A stretch of 64,000 nucleotides of DNA from the NCBI RefSeq assembly GCF_001422325.1, contig NZ_LMMR01000005.1, positions 372,001 through 436,000 of the forward strand, in the 5' to 3' direction. Of this stretch, positions 55,439 to 63,627 are shown piece by piece. Under the pieces are notes generated by a model, which was not told the DNA's origin, searched no databases, and was given only the letters and a program-made list of their open reading frames with translations. The stretch comes from Leifsonia sp. Leaf264. Its GTDB lineage: Bacteria > Actinomycetota > Actinomycetes > Actinomycetales > Microbacteriaceae. Numbering within the stretch: the first letter of the stretch is position 1; each line of letters opens with the position of its first letter. A program made the position numbers and the translations under genes.

Positions 55439-56092
55439 GTGAACGAATCTCACCACTCGCCGCCGAGAAGCAGTGCGTCCGTGCTTGGTGAGATCAAAGC
55501 GACCGTAGACAGGCATGCTCGGAACTTCGAGGCTGCCGTGGGGCAACGAATGGTCGACATGGAGCTCGACAACCACGACCACCACCTGGCCTATCGGCTA
55601 CTTGGGGTGGGATCGACAGATGGGCAGTCCATCGACCGACATCAGAACACTGGTCGATTCCTCTACCGGCACGCCGGGTCACTCATGGAAGAGGTCACCA
55701 TCGCCTGCTTCGCACACGCCTTCCCCGGGTCTGGAAAACAGATGATCGACAACACTGTCGGGACAAAACCCGCGCAGTTCGAGATCGACTGCCTCGTCGG
55801 ACAGGACGCGATTGAGATCAAGTGGCGCGACGCGACGACGGACGGAGATCACGTCTCCAAGGAGCTGGCCCGACTCACGACAATCGCGGCAGCGGGCCTT
55901 CGGCCGGTTCGGCTGATGTACTTCGAGCCCCAGAGGCAGCAAGCGCGTAAGATCCAAGGTCGTCTCCGCGAGAGCTACCTGCAATCGGGCGGTGAGTACC
56001 ATAGCGGCGACGACGCGTGGATCTACGTCGAGAGCCGAACCACCGTCGACCTCCGCTCCGTCCTCGAAGATCTTTCATCGCACCTTCGCTAG
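55439..56092 (+). CDS. ApaLI-like restriction endonuclease
   Basis: 217 residues. QFEIDCLVGQDAIEIKWRDA is a PD-(D/E)xK active site (Asp, then E-I-K), and TTDGDHVSKELARLTTI, RPVRLMYFEPQRQQARKIQ and GGEYHSGDDAWIYV agree with the ApaLI-like family as I recall it. ApaLI cuts GTGCAC. No DNA methyltransferase is visible anywhere in the window. GTG start two bases after the NERD stop. Codon use is a little less GC-biased than in neighbours, hinting at transfer. Confidence 0.7.
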   Translation: MNESHHSPPRSSASVLGEIKATVDRHARNFEAAVGQRMVDMELDNHDHHLAYRLLGVGSTDGQSIDRHQNTGRFLYRHAGSLMEEVTIACFAHAFPGSGKQMIDNTVGTKPAQFEIDCLVGQDAIEIKWRDATTDGDHVSKELARLTTIAAAGLRPVRLMYFEPQRQQARKIQGRLRESYLQSGGEYHSGDDAWIYVESRTTVDLRSVLEDLSSHLR

Positions 56093-56105
56093 TGCGCCCC
56101 TACTT

Positions 56106-56339
56106 TCAGCGCCCGGCGGCGTAACCCTTCGCGAACGCCTCACGGAACGCCAACACCGTCATCGTCTGCGTGTACTCGCCGTGAGGGAACTCAGACTCGG
56201 CAAGCTCGTCGACGTTCCCGTCCGGGGCGGTGTACCCGCGGATGAAAGCGTCGCGGAATGCAGCGAGGATCGCTACGTGCAGGTCCCCGGTCTGAGGGAA
56301 GGCAGCCTCGGCGGCTGACTGAGCTGGATCGAACGGCAT
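56106..56339 (-). CDS. Hypothetical small protein
   Basis: 77 residues. Two similar halves: LHVAILAAFRDAFIRGYTA and QTMTVLAFREAFAKGYAAG, an internal duplication of one helix motif. GAAGGAGAC precedes the ATG. Divergent from the FtsK gene. Confidence 0.65.
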   Translation of the reverse strand: MPFDPAQSAAEAAFPQTGDLHVAILAAFRDAFIRGYTAPDGNVDELAESEFPHGEYTQTMTVLAFREAFAKGYAAGR

Positions 56340-56356
56340 AGGTGGGTCTCCTTCTT

Positions 56357-56374
56357 CACCACCATCATGCGCGG
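56357..56374 (-). promoter_or_regulatory. Type 2 SAS, minus strand
   Basis: Reads CCGCGCATGATGGTGGTG on the minus strand, followed by AAGAAGGAGACC before ATG 56339. Confidence 0.6.
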
Positions 56375-56406
56375 CGCCGCCGATTTCCGCGAAACACCCC
56401 GGACTT

Positions 56407-56416
56407 GCCACATGTC
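56407..56416 (+). promoter_or_regulatory. Type 1 SAS for the FtsK-like gene
   Basis: GCCACATGTC, 85 bases before the chosen start, back to back with the minus-strand SAS at 56357. Confidence 0.5.
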
Positions 56417-56491
56417 TTCATGTCGGTTGCACCGGATGTCGACGTAGTAGTCCCAGCCTGTGCGACCCGCTACCAGGAGGACCCACCCCGC

Positions 56492-59400
56492 ATGGCTTCG
56501 AGAGCTCAGACTCCAGAACCGACTACGAACATCGCACCGTACGTGGCGCTGCTCGGCATCGCCGGCGCCGGCGTCGCGCTCTTCTACCAGTACCCCGGCT
56601 TCGCCCTCCTCTACATCGCGTTCATCGCGGCCGGCCACCTCGCCACCCCGCCCGTCCTGACCGGCCTGATGGGCCGCACCAAGGACTCCGGTGCCAAGCC
56701 CGGCAACCCGCAGGAGCAGAAGCAACTGCAGACATACCGGCTGTGGTCGAGCCTGAAATGGTCGCTGATCACCCCGAAGCCCACCTGGATGCCGTTCTGG
56801 CCGGGAAAGCGACGCCAGCCGGTCGGATGGATGGCGAACTCGAAGTTCAAGCCGCTCCAGATCCTCTCCGGCGTCACCCTGTCCCAGGTTGAGACGCAGT
56901 TCACGTTCTACATCGCGCTGGGCGCCGCCGTCATCGCATCCGCGTTCCCCACCACCCCGCTCGGCGAATACGCCGGAATCGGGCGGATCGCAGACGCCGT
57001 CGGCATCTACATCGTCATCATGCAGGTGTCCGCCGCATTCCGGCAGAACTCCGCACCTGAGGATGCAGCACCGTCCGCAGGGTTCGAGCACTACCTCGCC
57101 ATGTTCAACAACCCTGAAACTCGCGGCAAGGCGATCGGGGCGGGAGTCGCTGCGATCATCGTCTCCGGCATCGCCTGCCTCGGCTTCGGCATCTGGGCCA
57201 CCAAGTACGACCTCTGGTACGACGTGTACCCGACCCAGCTGTGGCAGATCACGCTGGGCATCTGCGCCGTCGTGACCGGTCTGATCCTCCACGCGGCGAC
57301 CCGCGGATCCGCGCTTCAGGAATGGCGGGACCTGGTGCAAGCCCGCGCCGAATGGGAGCCGCGCTGGCAGGCGTCGGAGTTCAAACTGGACACCCCTCCT
57401 CGGATGACCTCGCACAAGCTGATCGCCGACATGGTCACCGTCGACTCATTCGAAGTGCCACCGACAGGCGGCGGCGCTTCCAACCTCATGATGATGACGT
57501 CACAGCTGAGCATCCTCATGGGCTCCGGCCGGAAGATCGCCATCCTCGAAGAGCCGGACGTGGACGTGCAGGGGCAGCCGGTTCCCGGGTCCATGCACCC
57601 GCTCCGGTTCCGGGTCGTCTGCTGGCTCACCGGCGAGCTGCCGGACCTGTCAACCTCCGACGTGGACCCGGAACTGCTGAACCTCGCCGTCGCCAGCGCA
57701 TTCACATGGGCTGTCACCGACGACGGCAAAATGGGCCGCTGCATCCCGATGGCGATCGACAACATCGCCGCCGGAGTCGCCGACGCCGGCGACCAGCCCG
57801 TCTGGGAAGGCGAAGCCGCGACCGGCGAGGACATGTACGAGGACATCGACGCTGACGGTGAGCCAGAAGTGTTCCAGCCGGGCCCGCCGCCCGTGCAGCG
57901 GATCCCCGGAGCGTGGGCCTCCCAGTGGGCGTTCCCTGACGGTGGACAGCTCGGCTACGTCCAGATGTCGCAGGGCGGCATCGGTGCGTACCTCGGCGTT
58001 GAAGTGATCGTCGACGCGAAAGCGGGCGTCGCCTACTTCGGTGCACTCACATCCGGAGCTCCGGAGTTCACCGACCCGGGCCTCGCGAAGCACTTCGTCG
58101 AGATGGAAACCGAACAGCGATGGAACCGACGCTGGACCGACATTCTCAAAATGGGCGCGAGGCAACCGGTCCCGCAGCACAACGTGTACATGGAGGAGAA
58201 GATCCCCGTCGGCCCTGGTGGTCGCAAGGAGACCATCAAGTGCCAGCCGATGGTGATCCCACAGGGTGTGTCCATCCTGGAGTACCTGCAGCCGCCGAAG
58301 CCGTACGAGCCGCAGCTGTCCACCACCCTGGTCGCCGCACCGTTCGTCTCCATCACCGGCCTCAGCGGACTGTCCGGCATCAAGCCGGGCGACCGTCACC
58401 AGCAGGCGATCGCCGTGTACTGGTCAGAGCGCCAGCTGCCGAACAGCCCCGACCAGGTGATCCCGTCCGACAACAACCGGGCCGCCGGCTGGCTCCTCGC
58501 TGCGCTCGTCAACAACGCCTTCGATGTGTCCCGACTCGCCCGCCCGGAACTGATCGACGCGCAGCCGATGTCCGAGAAGACCAGCCGCGGTCACATGTGG
58601 AAGATGCGCATCAAGCTGTACGGCGGCGTCACCATCGGCGAGGTCCGCAACAACCAGCAGAAGATCAAGCAGACGCTGCGGTCCCAGTGGCTCCGCGTCG
58701 CTGACGCCGGCGAAGGTGTCGTCGTCCTCGTCGCCGGCGTCGACCCGGCAAGTGCCGGCTTCAAGTTCGCTGAGGTCCGCGGACGCCGGATGCCGCACCA
58801 GGATTACGTCACCAGCCTCGACTGGGAGCAGGCGTTCCTGGTGTCGAAGGTGGTCGGCGACGGCGGAAAGCTGCCCGTGCTGTTCAAGTCGGCGACGCTG
58901 CCGAAGAACGAAGACGTTGCCGTCCTCGACTTCGAGCTCCCCGCCGGTGTCGACCCCCGCCAGATCAAGTCCGCGGTGCCCGCGCTCCGGTCAGCGACCG
59001 ACAACTCCTACGTCGACGTCCGCCCGTCCCCGAACGGCGCGAAGCAGGTGCGTCTGCTGGTGGCGAAGAACAGCCCGCTCCCGAACGGCGCCCCTGTCGA
59101 CTGGGAAGTCATGGAGCAGGCCGACGGCGTCCTCCCGTTCGCCACGGGTGTCGAAGGTGAACCGGTCGTGTTCAACCCGCGAGAGACCCCTCATGTGCTG
59201 GTCGCCGGAATGTCAGGTGGTGGAAAGGCGCAGCCGCTGTCTGCTCTCATCCCTGTGCCGGTCTCCGAACGGTTCCCGACCGGCTGGGCCACCAACCGTG
59301 ACCTCACCGTCGGTGACATGGTCTACACGGCGAACGGCGCCACCACCCGGATCATCGACTTCTCCCCCGTTACCGTCGAGACCGCCTACGACATCACCTT

Positions 59401-62338
59401 CGCCGACGGCCAGGTCGTCCGCACCGGAGCGAACCACCTGTGGAAGGTGACCCGCACCAACGGCCTCACCGGCGCCCCAGAACGCGGCGACGACTTCCGC
59501 GCACGGGCCAGGAGCCTCCGAGATGCAGCTGCCGGCTACACGGCTGGTACGGTCGCCTCCCTCGAAGCGATCGCACAGATTGCCGGCTACGCGCCGCTGT
59601 CCCTGTTCCAGGTGGAAGAGATCCGGCCGCTTGCCGTGAAGGCACTCCGCCCCACCCAGAAGCCAGCACAGGTCTTCGACGGAAACGCCATCCACGCCTA
59701 CCTCCGCTCAGCGGCGATCAAGCGCGGCGGAACCACCACCTTCGCAGGCACGTCATTGACCGTTGAGATGATCGACAAGTCTGACCTCCGCGGCCAGTGG
59801 CTCTCCATCCGCGACCTCGCCGAGCTCGTCATCGGAGAAGTCTCCGCGCGCCGGCACCGGTACGCGGCGAAGAGCGTCGTCACGAACAGCGGCGCCGAAG
59901 CCCGACCCGGCTACGCAAAGTCGCTGGTCACCGCCTACCCCGTCGATGAGGTCCTGCATCTGCTCGCCGACCGCCTCGACACCCAGGCCGGCCGACGCCC
60001 GGCAGAGACGATCCTCGACACTAAGGGGATCGCCTCCGCGAAGCACAGCTACTCCGTCCGGGTCGCCTCACCCATCCCCGGCGACGATGTCGAGCTACCG
60101 GTCTCCCCAGGCCTGCTCGGAGCGATGGTCGTCGTCGAAGGTGCCCGCATCACACCGGAGTACCTCCGCGCCTCCGAGGCGCAGCGACGGGAGCTGCTGG
60201 ACTCCATCGCAGCCGCCTCCGGCTTCCCGTCCGACGACGTGGTCACCCTCATGCTCGGCGACGCCGACGTAGCTGAGAACGTCACAGAGCTGGTCCGATC
60301 CCTCGGCCACTACGCCACCACGACCGGACGAGTCGTCGCGTACAGCACCCAGACCCGGAACCGGATCGTGGACGTCACCGAGGTCGGCACCGACGAGATG
60401 CGCTGCATCATGGTCGAAGACCCGGAGCACCTGTACCTCACCCACCAGTTCATCCCCACCCACAACTCCGTCTCCCTCCAGGTGTTGCTCTACCCGGCCG
60501 CGTTGCAGGGGAACGAGATCTACGTCGTAGACCCGACCAAGGGTGGTGCCGACTTCGGTTTCGTGAAGCCGTACGCGAAGGCGTTCGCCACGACTGTCGA
60601 TGAGGCGGCAGCGTTGATGCGTCACCTGTACGGCGAAGTGGTGCGCCGCAAGGAGCTGAACATGACGCACAACGTCGGTTCGTACCGCGACCTGCCGGAG
60701 GAGATCCGCCCCGCCCACGTGTACCTGCTGATGGATGAGTTCACCTCGTTGATGCAGCCGGACCCGGTGTCGAAGACCCCGTCGGACGACCCGGAAGTGG
60801 AAGCGGACCGTCTCGCTCAGCTGCAGTCGAACACCGCGAAGCAGTACATCGGAACGATGACCGGAAAGATCGCCCGTGAGGCCCGATCCGCCGGCGTCAC
60901 CCTGATCCTCGCCACGCAGAAGCTGACCGCGAAGATGCTCGACACCATCCCGGGCAGCGGTGACCTGAAGACGAACCTGAGCCGCATGCTGCTCGGAAAC
61001 GCCACCCAGGGCGACCGTGCGTCCGCTCTGAAGAACTTCACCGACGCCCCGTCCCTCGGAGACACCATCCCGAAGGGCCGCGGCCTGTACGAAGGCGAAG
61101 GCATCGCCGAGATCATCCAGGTGTGGTTCGAAGCATCCCAGGAGACGTACGCGGCGAAGCTCGCGGAACGTCTCACACCGCTCACCCCTGACGAGCAGGT
61201 GGACCTGCACGCCCTCATCCCGAAGCCGACGCAGGTGTCTGAGTTCAGCATCGAAGGCGGCGCCCCGCCGAAGGATGACACCGCAGCGGCGCAGCCGTCC
61301 GGGGAAGGCGAGACCATCCACGTCATCGACATGGGCGAGATCGAGGTGGACTTCGCTGCGTTCCTCGCAGAGATGGAAGCCGAGCAGGAAGAAGCGGTCG
61401 ACGTCGCCACCGCCGCGGTCGACGAAGCCGGAGAGTCGATCCCGATCCCCCGCGGTGACTACGAGATCAGCGAGTTCGGCGGGCAGGCGTTCGATGAGGA
61501 CGTCGCAGTCGATGAGGAAGATGAAGAAGAGGACACCATGACCGACCACCAGCCCGCCGTCCGGGTCAACAACCACCCGAACCAGCTGTTGCTGCTCTCC
61601 GTCGACGGTGTCATCGCCCCGCTCGGAGGGAACCCCGGAGACCCCGGCTACGGCGACTGGCAACCCGTCGACGTCCCCGGCACCGGGGTCCGCGGTGTCA
61701 GCCGTTCGATGCTCCGACGCATCGGTGAGATGAACGCGAAGATCGTCTGGGCGACCGACTGGCAGGGTGACGCGAACAGCATCCTCGCCGAAGCTGTCGG
61801 CCGCGGCGAACTGCCGGTCCTCACACCGGCCGGGGAGTCCGAGTACGGCTGGTGGAAGATCGACGCTGTCCTCCGGCACCTCGAAGCGAACCCCAGCATC
61901 CGCCGTGTCTTGTGGGTCGACCACAAGCTCCCGGAGGAGGACCCGATGGGTCTCACCTACGGCGAGCTCGCTCAGGAGGCGCTGGAGGACACCGGTGTGG
62001 AGCTGCTCCTCGCCCCCACCCAAGGCAGCCTCGGGTTGCGGATCTCCGAGCTCGAATACATCGAATGGTGGCTCGACCAGGGTGAGCACTTCACAGCGGC
62101 GGAGGCCGCGGCTGAGCTGCTGTACCAGCCGGCCGAAGAGCCCTCTGGGCCGGCGGTCACCGATGACGGGTTCGCGTCCATGGAGGATGCGCTCGACTGG
62201 GCCGAGGAGCTCTTGCCGAAGGGCCCCGTCGCGCCGTCTTCGCTGGAAGCGGCGCCGGTCTTCGATGACGACGACGACGACCCCGGATTCACGAAGCCGC
62301 AGTCCCGCCGCACCCTGAACGTCGACCGTGACTTGTGA
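56492..62338 (+). CDS. Large membrane FtsK-like translocase with intein and HAD-like tail
   Basis: 1948 residues (1535 after splicing). Membrane helices lie in about 13-50, 139-185 and 219-270. A long middle region (270-890) precedes the motor. Walker A GMSGGGK (906-912) is interrupted by an intein (913-1325); the extein resumes SVSLQVLLYP, restoring GMSGGGKSVSL. Walker B is HVYLLMDEF near 1412, and GVTLILATQKLTA the sensor strand, all complete. From about 1685 an HAD-like domain follows, possibly also translated alone from an ATG at 61538. ATG 56492 has AGGAGG upstream; an in-frame ATG at 56420 is possible. It probably pumps DNA or protein across the membrane. Confidence 0.8.
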   Translation: MASRAQTPEPTTNIAPYVALLGIAGAGVALFYQYPGFALLYIAFIAAGHLATPPVLTGLMGRTKDSGAKPGNPQEQKQLQTYRLWSSLKWSLITPKPTWMPFWPGKRRQPVGWMANSKFKPLQILSGVTLSQVETQFTFYIALGAAVIASAFPTTPLGEYAGIGRIADAVGIYIVIMQVSAAFRQNSAPEDAAPSAGFEHYLAMFNNPETRGKAIGAGVAAIIVSGIACLGFGIWATKYDLWYDVYPTQLWQITLGICAVVTGLILHAATRGSALQEWRDLVQARAEWEPRWQASEFKLDTPPRMTSHKLIADMVTVDSFEVPPTGGGASNLMMMTSQLSILMGSGRKIAILEEPDVDVQGQPVPGSMHPLRFRVVCWLTGELPDLSTSDVDPELLNLAVASAFTWAVTDDGKMGRCIPMAIDNIAAGVADAGDQPVWEGEAATGEDMYEDIDADGEPEVFQPGPPPVQRIPGAWASQWAFPDGGQLGYVQMSQGGIGAYLGVEVIVDAKAGVAYFGALTSGAPEFTDPGLAKHFVEMETEQRWNRRWTDILKMGARQPVPQHNVYMEEKIPVGPGGRKETIKCQPMVIPQGVSILEYLQPPKPYEPQLSTTLVAAPFVSITGLSGLSGIKPGDRHQQAIAVYWSERQLPNSPDQVIPSDNNRAAGWLLAALVNNAFDVSRLARPELIDAQPMSEKTSRGHMWKMRIKLYGGVTIGEVRNNQQKIKQTLRSQWLRVADAGEGVVVLVAGVDPASAGFKFAEVRGRRMPHQDYVTSLDWEQAFLVSKVVGDGGKLPVLFKSATLPKNEDVAVLDFELPAGVDPRQIKSAVPALRSATDNSYVDVRPSPNGAKQVRLLVAKNSPLPNGAPVDWEVMEQADGVLPFATGVEGEPVVFNPRETPHVLVAGMSGGGKAQPLSALIPVPVSERFPTGWATNRDLTVGDMVYTANGATTRIIDFSPVTVETAYDITFADGQVVRTGANHLWKVTRTNGLTGAPERGDDFRARARSLRDAAAGYTAGTVASLEAIAQIAGYAPLSLFQVEEIRPLAVKALRPTQKPAQVFDGNAIHAYLRSAAIKRGGTTTFAGTSLTVEMIDKSDLRGQWLSIRDLAELVIGEVSARRHRYAAKSVVTNSGAEARPGYAKSLVTAYPVDEVLHLLADRLDTQAGRRPAETILDTKGIASAKHSYSVRVASPIPGDDVELPVSPGLLGAMVVVEGARITPEYLRASEAQRRELLDSIAAASGFPSDDVVTLMLGDADVAENVTELVRSLGHYATTTGRVVAYSTQTRNRIVDVTEVGTDEMRCIMVEDPEHLYLTHQFIPTHNSVSLQVLLYPAALQGNEIYVVDPTKGGADFGFVKPYAKAFATTVDEAAALMRHLYGEVVRRKELNMTHNVGSYRDLPEEIRPAHVYLLMDEFTSLMQPDPVSKTPSDDPEVEADRLAQLQSNTAKQYIGTMTGKIAREARSAGVTLILATQKLTAKMLDTIPGSGDLKTNLSRMLLGNATQGDRASALKNFTDAPSLGDTIPKGRGLYEGEGIAEIIQVWFEASQETYAAKLAERLTPLTPDEQVDLHALIPKPTQVSEFSIEGGAPPKDDTAAAQPSGEGETIHVIDMGEIEVDFAAFLAEMEAEQEEAVDVATAAVDEAGESIPIPRGDYEISEFGGQAFDEDVAVDEEDEEEDTMTDHQPAVRVNNHPNQLLLLSVDGVIAPLGGNPGDPGYGDWQPVDVPGTGVRGVSRSMLRRIGEMNAKIVWATDWQGDANSILAEAVGRGELPVLTPAGESEYGWWKIDAVLRHLEANPSIRRVLWVDHKLPEEDPMGLTYGELAQEALEDTGVELLLAPTQGSLGLRISELEYIEWWLDQGEHFTAAEAAAELLYQPAEEPSGPAVTDDGFASMEDALDWAEELLPKGPVAPSSLEAAPVFDDDDDDPGFTKPQSRRTLNVDRDL
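59228..60466 (+). other. Intein in the Walker A motif of the FtsK-like protein
   Basis: 413 residues. It begins with Ala (AQPLSALIPVPV), unlike the usual Cys or Ser, and ends LTHQFIPTHN before Ser+1. GANHLWKV is the block B His, and MRCIMVEDPEHLYLT block F. The endonuclease region is worn: GDDVELPVSPGLLGAMVV and ITPEYLRASEAQRRELLDSI align with LAGLIDADG-type inteins, but the acidic active-site motif is lost. It should splice but not home. Confidence 0.85.
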
Positions 62339-62367
62339 GCTTCACCGGGTGATTTCCCAGGGGTTCT

Positions 62368-62377
62368 GCCACATGCC
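62368..62377 (+). promoter_or_regulatory. Type 1 SAS for the gene at 62386
   Basis: GCCACATGCC, 18 bases before the ATG. Confidence 0.6.
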
Positions 62378-62385
62378 TGACAGGT

Positions 62386-63516
62386 ATGAGCAGAACCCCT
62401 GATCCGGAATCATTCACCCACGCCATCGACTGGGCCGTGGTCGACCACGGCGGCGTCTTCTTCGCCTCCGACGAGCTCGGCGAACCCGTCGAGCTGCCAC
62501 TGGCCGTCACCGCGCACACCCTCATCTCCGGCCCGGAGACCACCGCCCGGACTCGTGCCCTGAACACCGTCGGCTACGCCGCGCTGGTGAACGGCTACGA
62601 CGTGCATCTGATCGCCCCGTCGAGCGGTGGCGCCCACGCACCCCTCGAGCCGTACCTGGCCGGGTACGCGACCAGCCTGGACGCCGCCGAGGCGTTGACC
62701 GCAGACCTGGTCGCCGAGGTGAAGCGCCGGGCAGCGCTGACGGACCCGGAACACGTGCGTCCCATCCTGGTGATCGTCGACTACCTTCCCGCCCTACTCA
62801 CCCTCGAGAAGCTCCCGCGCAAGGGCAGCTCCGCAGTCGAAGAGGAACGCAACGAGATCGGCAGCCGCAACCTCGTCCGGAAGTCGATCGCATCCGATCT
62901 GGGCATGCTCGGACAGGCCGGAGCACCCGCCGGTATCCACTTGGTCCTCGGCACCGACTCCCCCGACAAGCTGCGCTCCCACCTGCCAGCCGCAGCAGCG
63001 TTCGACCTGACCCGCCTGACGACCGGCCCTGGCAACCTGGCTGGCCTCACCGTCGCCGGCCACCAGGACAGCATCCACATCTGGGAGGCGAGCGACACCG
63101 AACTGGTCGTGAACCTCCTCGGACGCCTCACCCCGACGGTGGCCGCAGGCCCGGAGCCCGAGGCTGCCGAACAACCTCACCACGCGTCCAAGGCCAGCGA
63201 CACCGTCACCCTGTCGCGGCCTGTGTTCAACACCGCCGTCGTCCTCGGAGCAGCACTTCTGGCGTTCAGCGTCGGGACCACCGCTGCTGTCCTCGGCGGC
63301 CACGGCCCCCACCAGCACTCCGAGTTGCGGGGTCACCACACCCACTGGGTGCACGAGCAACAGGTCCCGCAGGACGGCTGGACGTTCCAGTACGAGCACG
63401 ACACACCCAGGGTCACGCCGGACTTCGGCGCACCGGACATCGCAGTGGACCCCGGCCCACTGCACGACCCGTACACGGCGCCAGGCGGGCCGGAATGGGT
63501 CCCCGTCGAACGGTGA
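62386..63516 (+). CDS. Degenerate FtsK-like protein with membrane anchor
   Basis: 376 residues. The fold of an FtsK motor is visible but key residues are gone: TLISGPETTARTRAL lacks the Walker A Gly-Lys, and PILVIVDYLPALL lacks the Walker B Glu. IHLVLGTDSPDKLRSHLPAA and FDLTRLTTGPGNLAG keep the later strands. A membrane helix (about 281-304, VFNTAVVLGAALLAFSVGTTAAVLG) is followed by a His/Pro-rich end. Likely a non-catalytic partner of the large translocase upstream. Confidence 0.7.
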   Translation: MSRTPDPESFTHAIDWAVVDHGGVFFASDELGEPVELPLAVTAHTLISGPETTARTRALNTVGYAALVNGYDVHLIAPSSGGAHAPLEPYLAGYATSLDAAEALTADLVAEVKRRAALTDPEHVRPILVIVDYLPALLTLEKLPRKGSSAVEEERNEIGSRNLVRKSIASDLGMLGQAGAPAGIHLVLGTDSPDKLRSHLPAAAAFDLTRLTTGPGNLAGLTVAGHQDSIHIWEASDTELVVNLLGRLTPTVAAGPEPEAAEQPHHASKASDTVTLSRPVFNTAVVLGAALLAFSVGTTAAVLGGHGPHQHSELRGHHTHWVHEQQVPQDGWTFQYEHDTPRVTPDFGAPDIAVDPGPLHDPYTAPGGPEWVPVER

Positions 63517-63577
63517 TGCCCTACGAACGTCGCGGGTGGTGACGGACGGTCCAGACCGTTGTCAGCCGTGAACGCAA

Positions 63578-63605
63578 GAAGCCCCGCCATTGCTGGCGGG
63601 GCTTC
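63578..63605. terminator. Bidirectional terminator
   Basis: GAAGCCCCGCC (63578-63588) pairs perfectly with GGCGGGGCTTC (63595-63605) across ATTGCT, between convergent genes. Confidence 0.9.
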
Positions 63606-63627
63606 CTGTTTGGGGCGAGGTTACTGC

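Noticed and set aside
54837-56092. NERD plus restriction enzyme as a standard restriction-modification system
   Set aside because: No methyltransferase motif (such as DPPY or FxGxG with PC) was seen in the neighbouring genes.
56342-56491. Start of the FtsK-like gene at 56342
   Set aside because: Would overlap the divergent promoter and adds a His/Arg-rich lead; ATG 56492 has AGGAGG. ATG 56420 is kept as a lesser possibility.
60095-62089. 664-codon open frame on the minus strand
   Set aside because: Lies fully opposite the FtsK-like gene, has low-complexity Arg/Asp/Val composition and no SAS or ribosome site; a shadow of high-GC codon bias.
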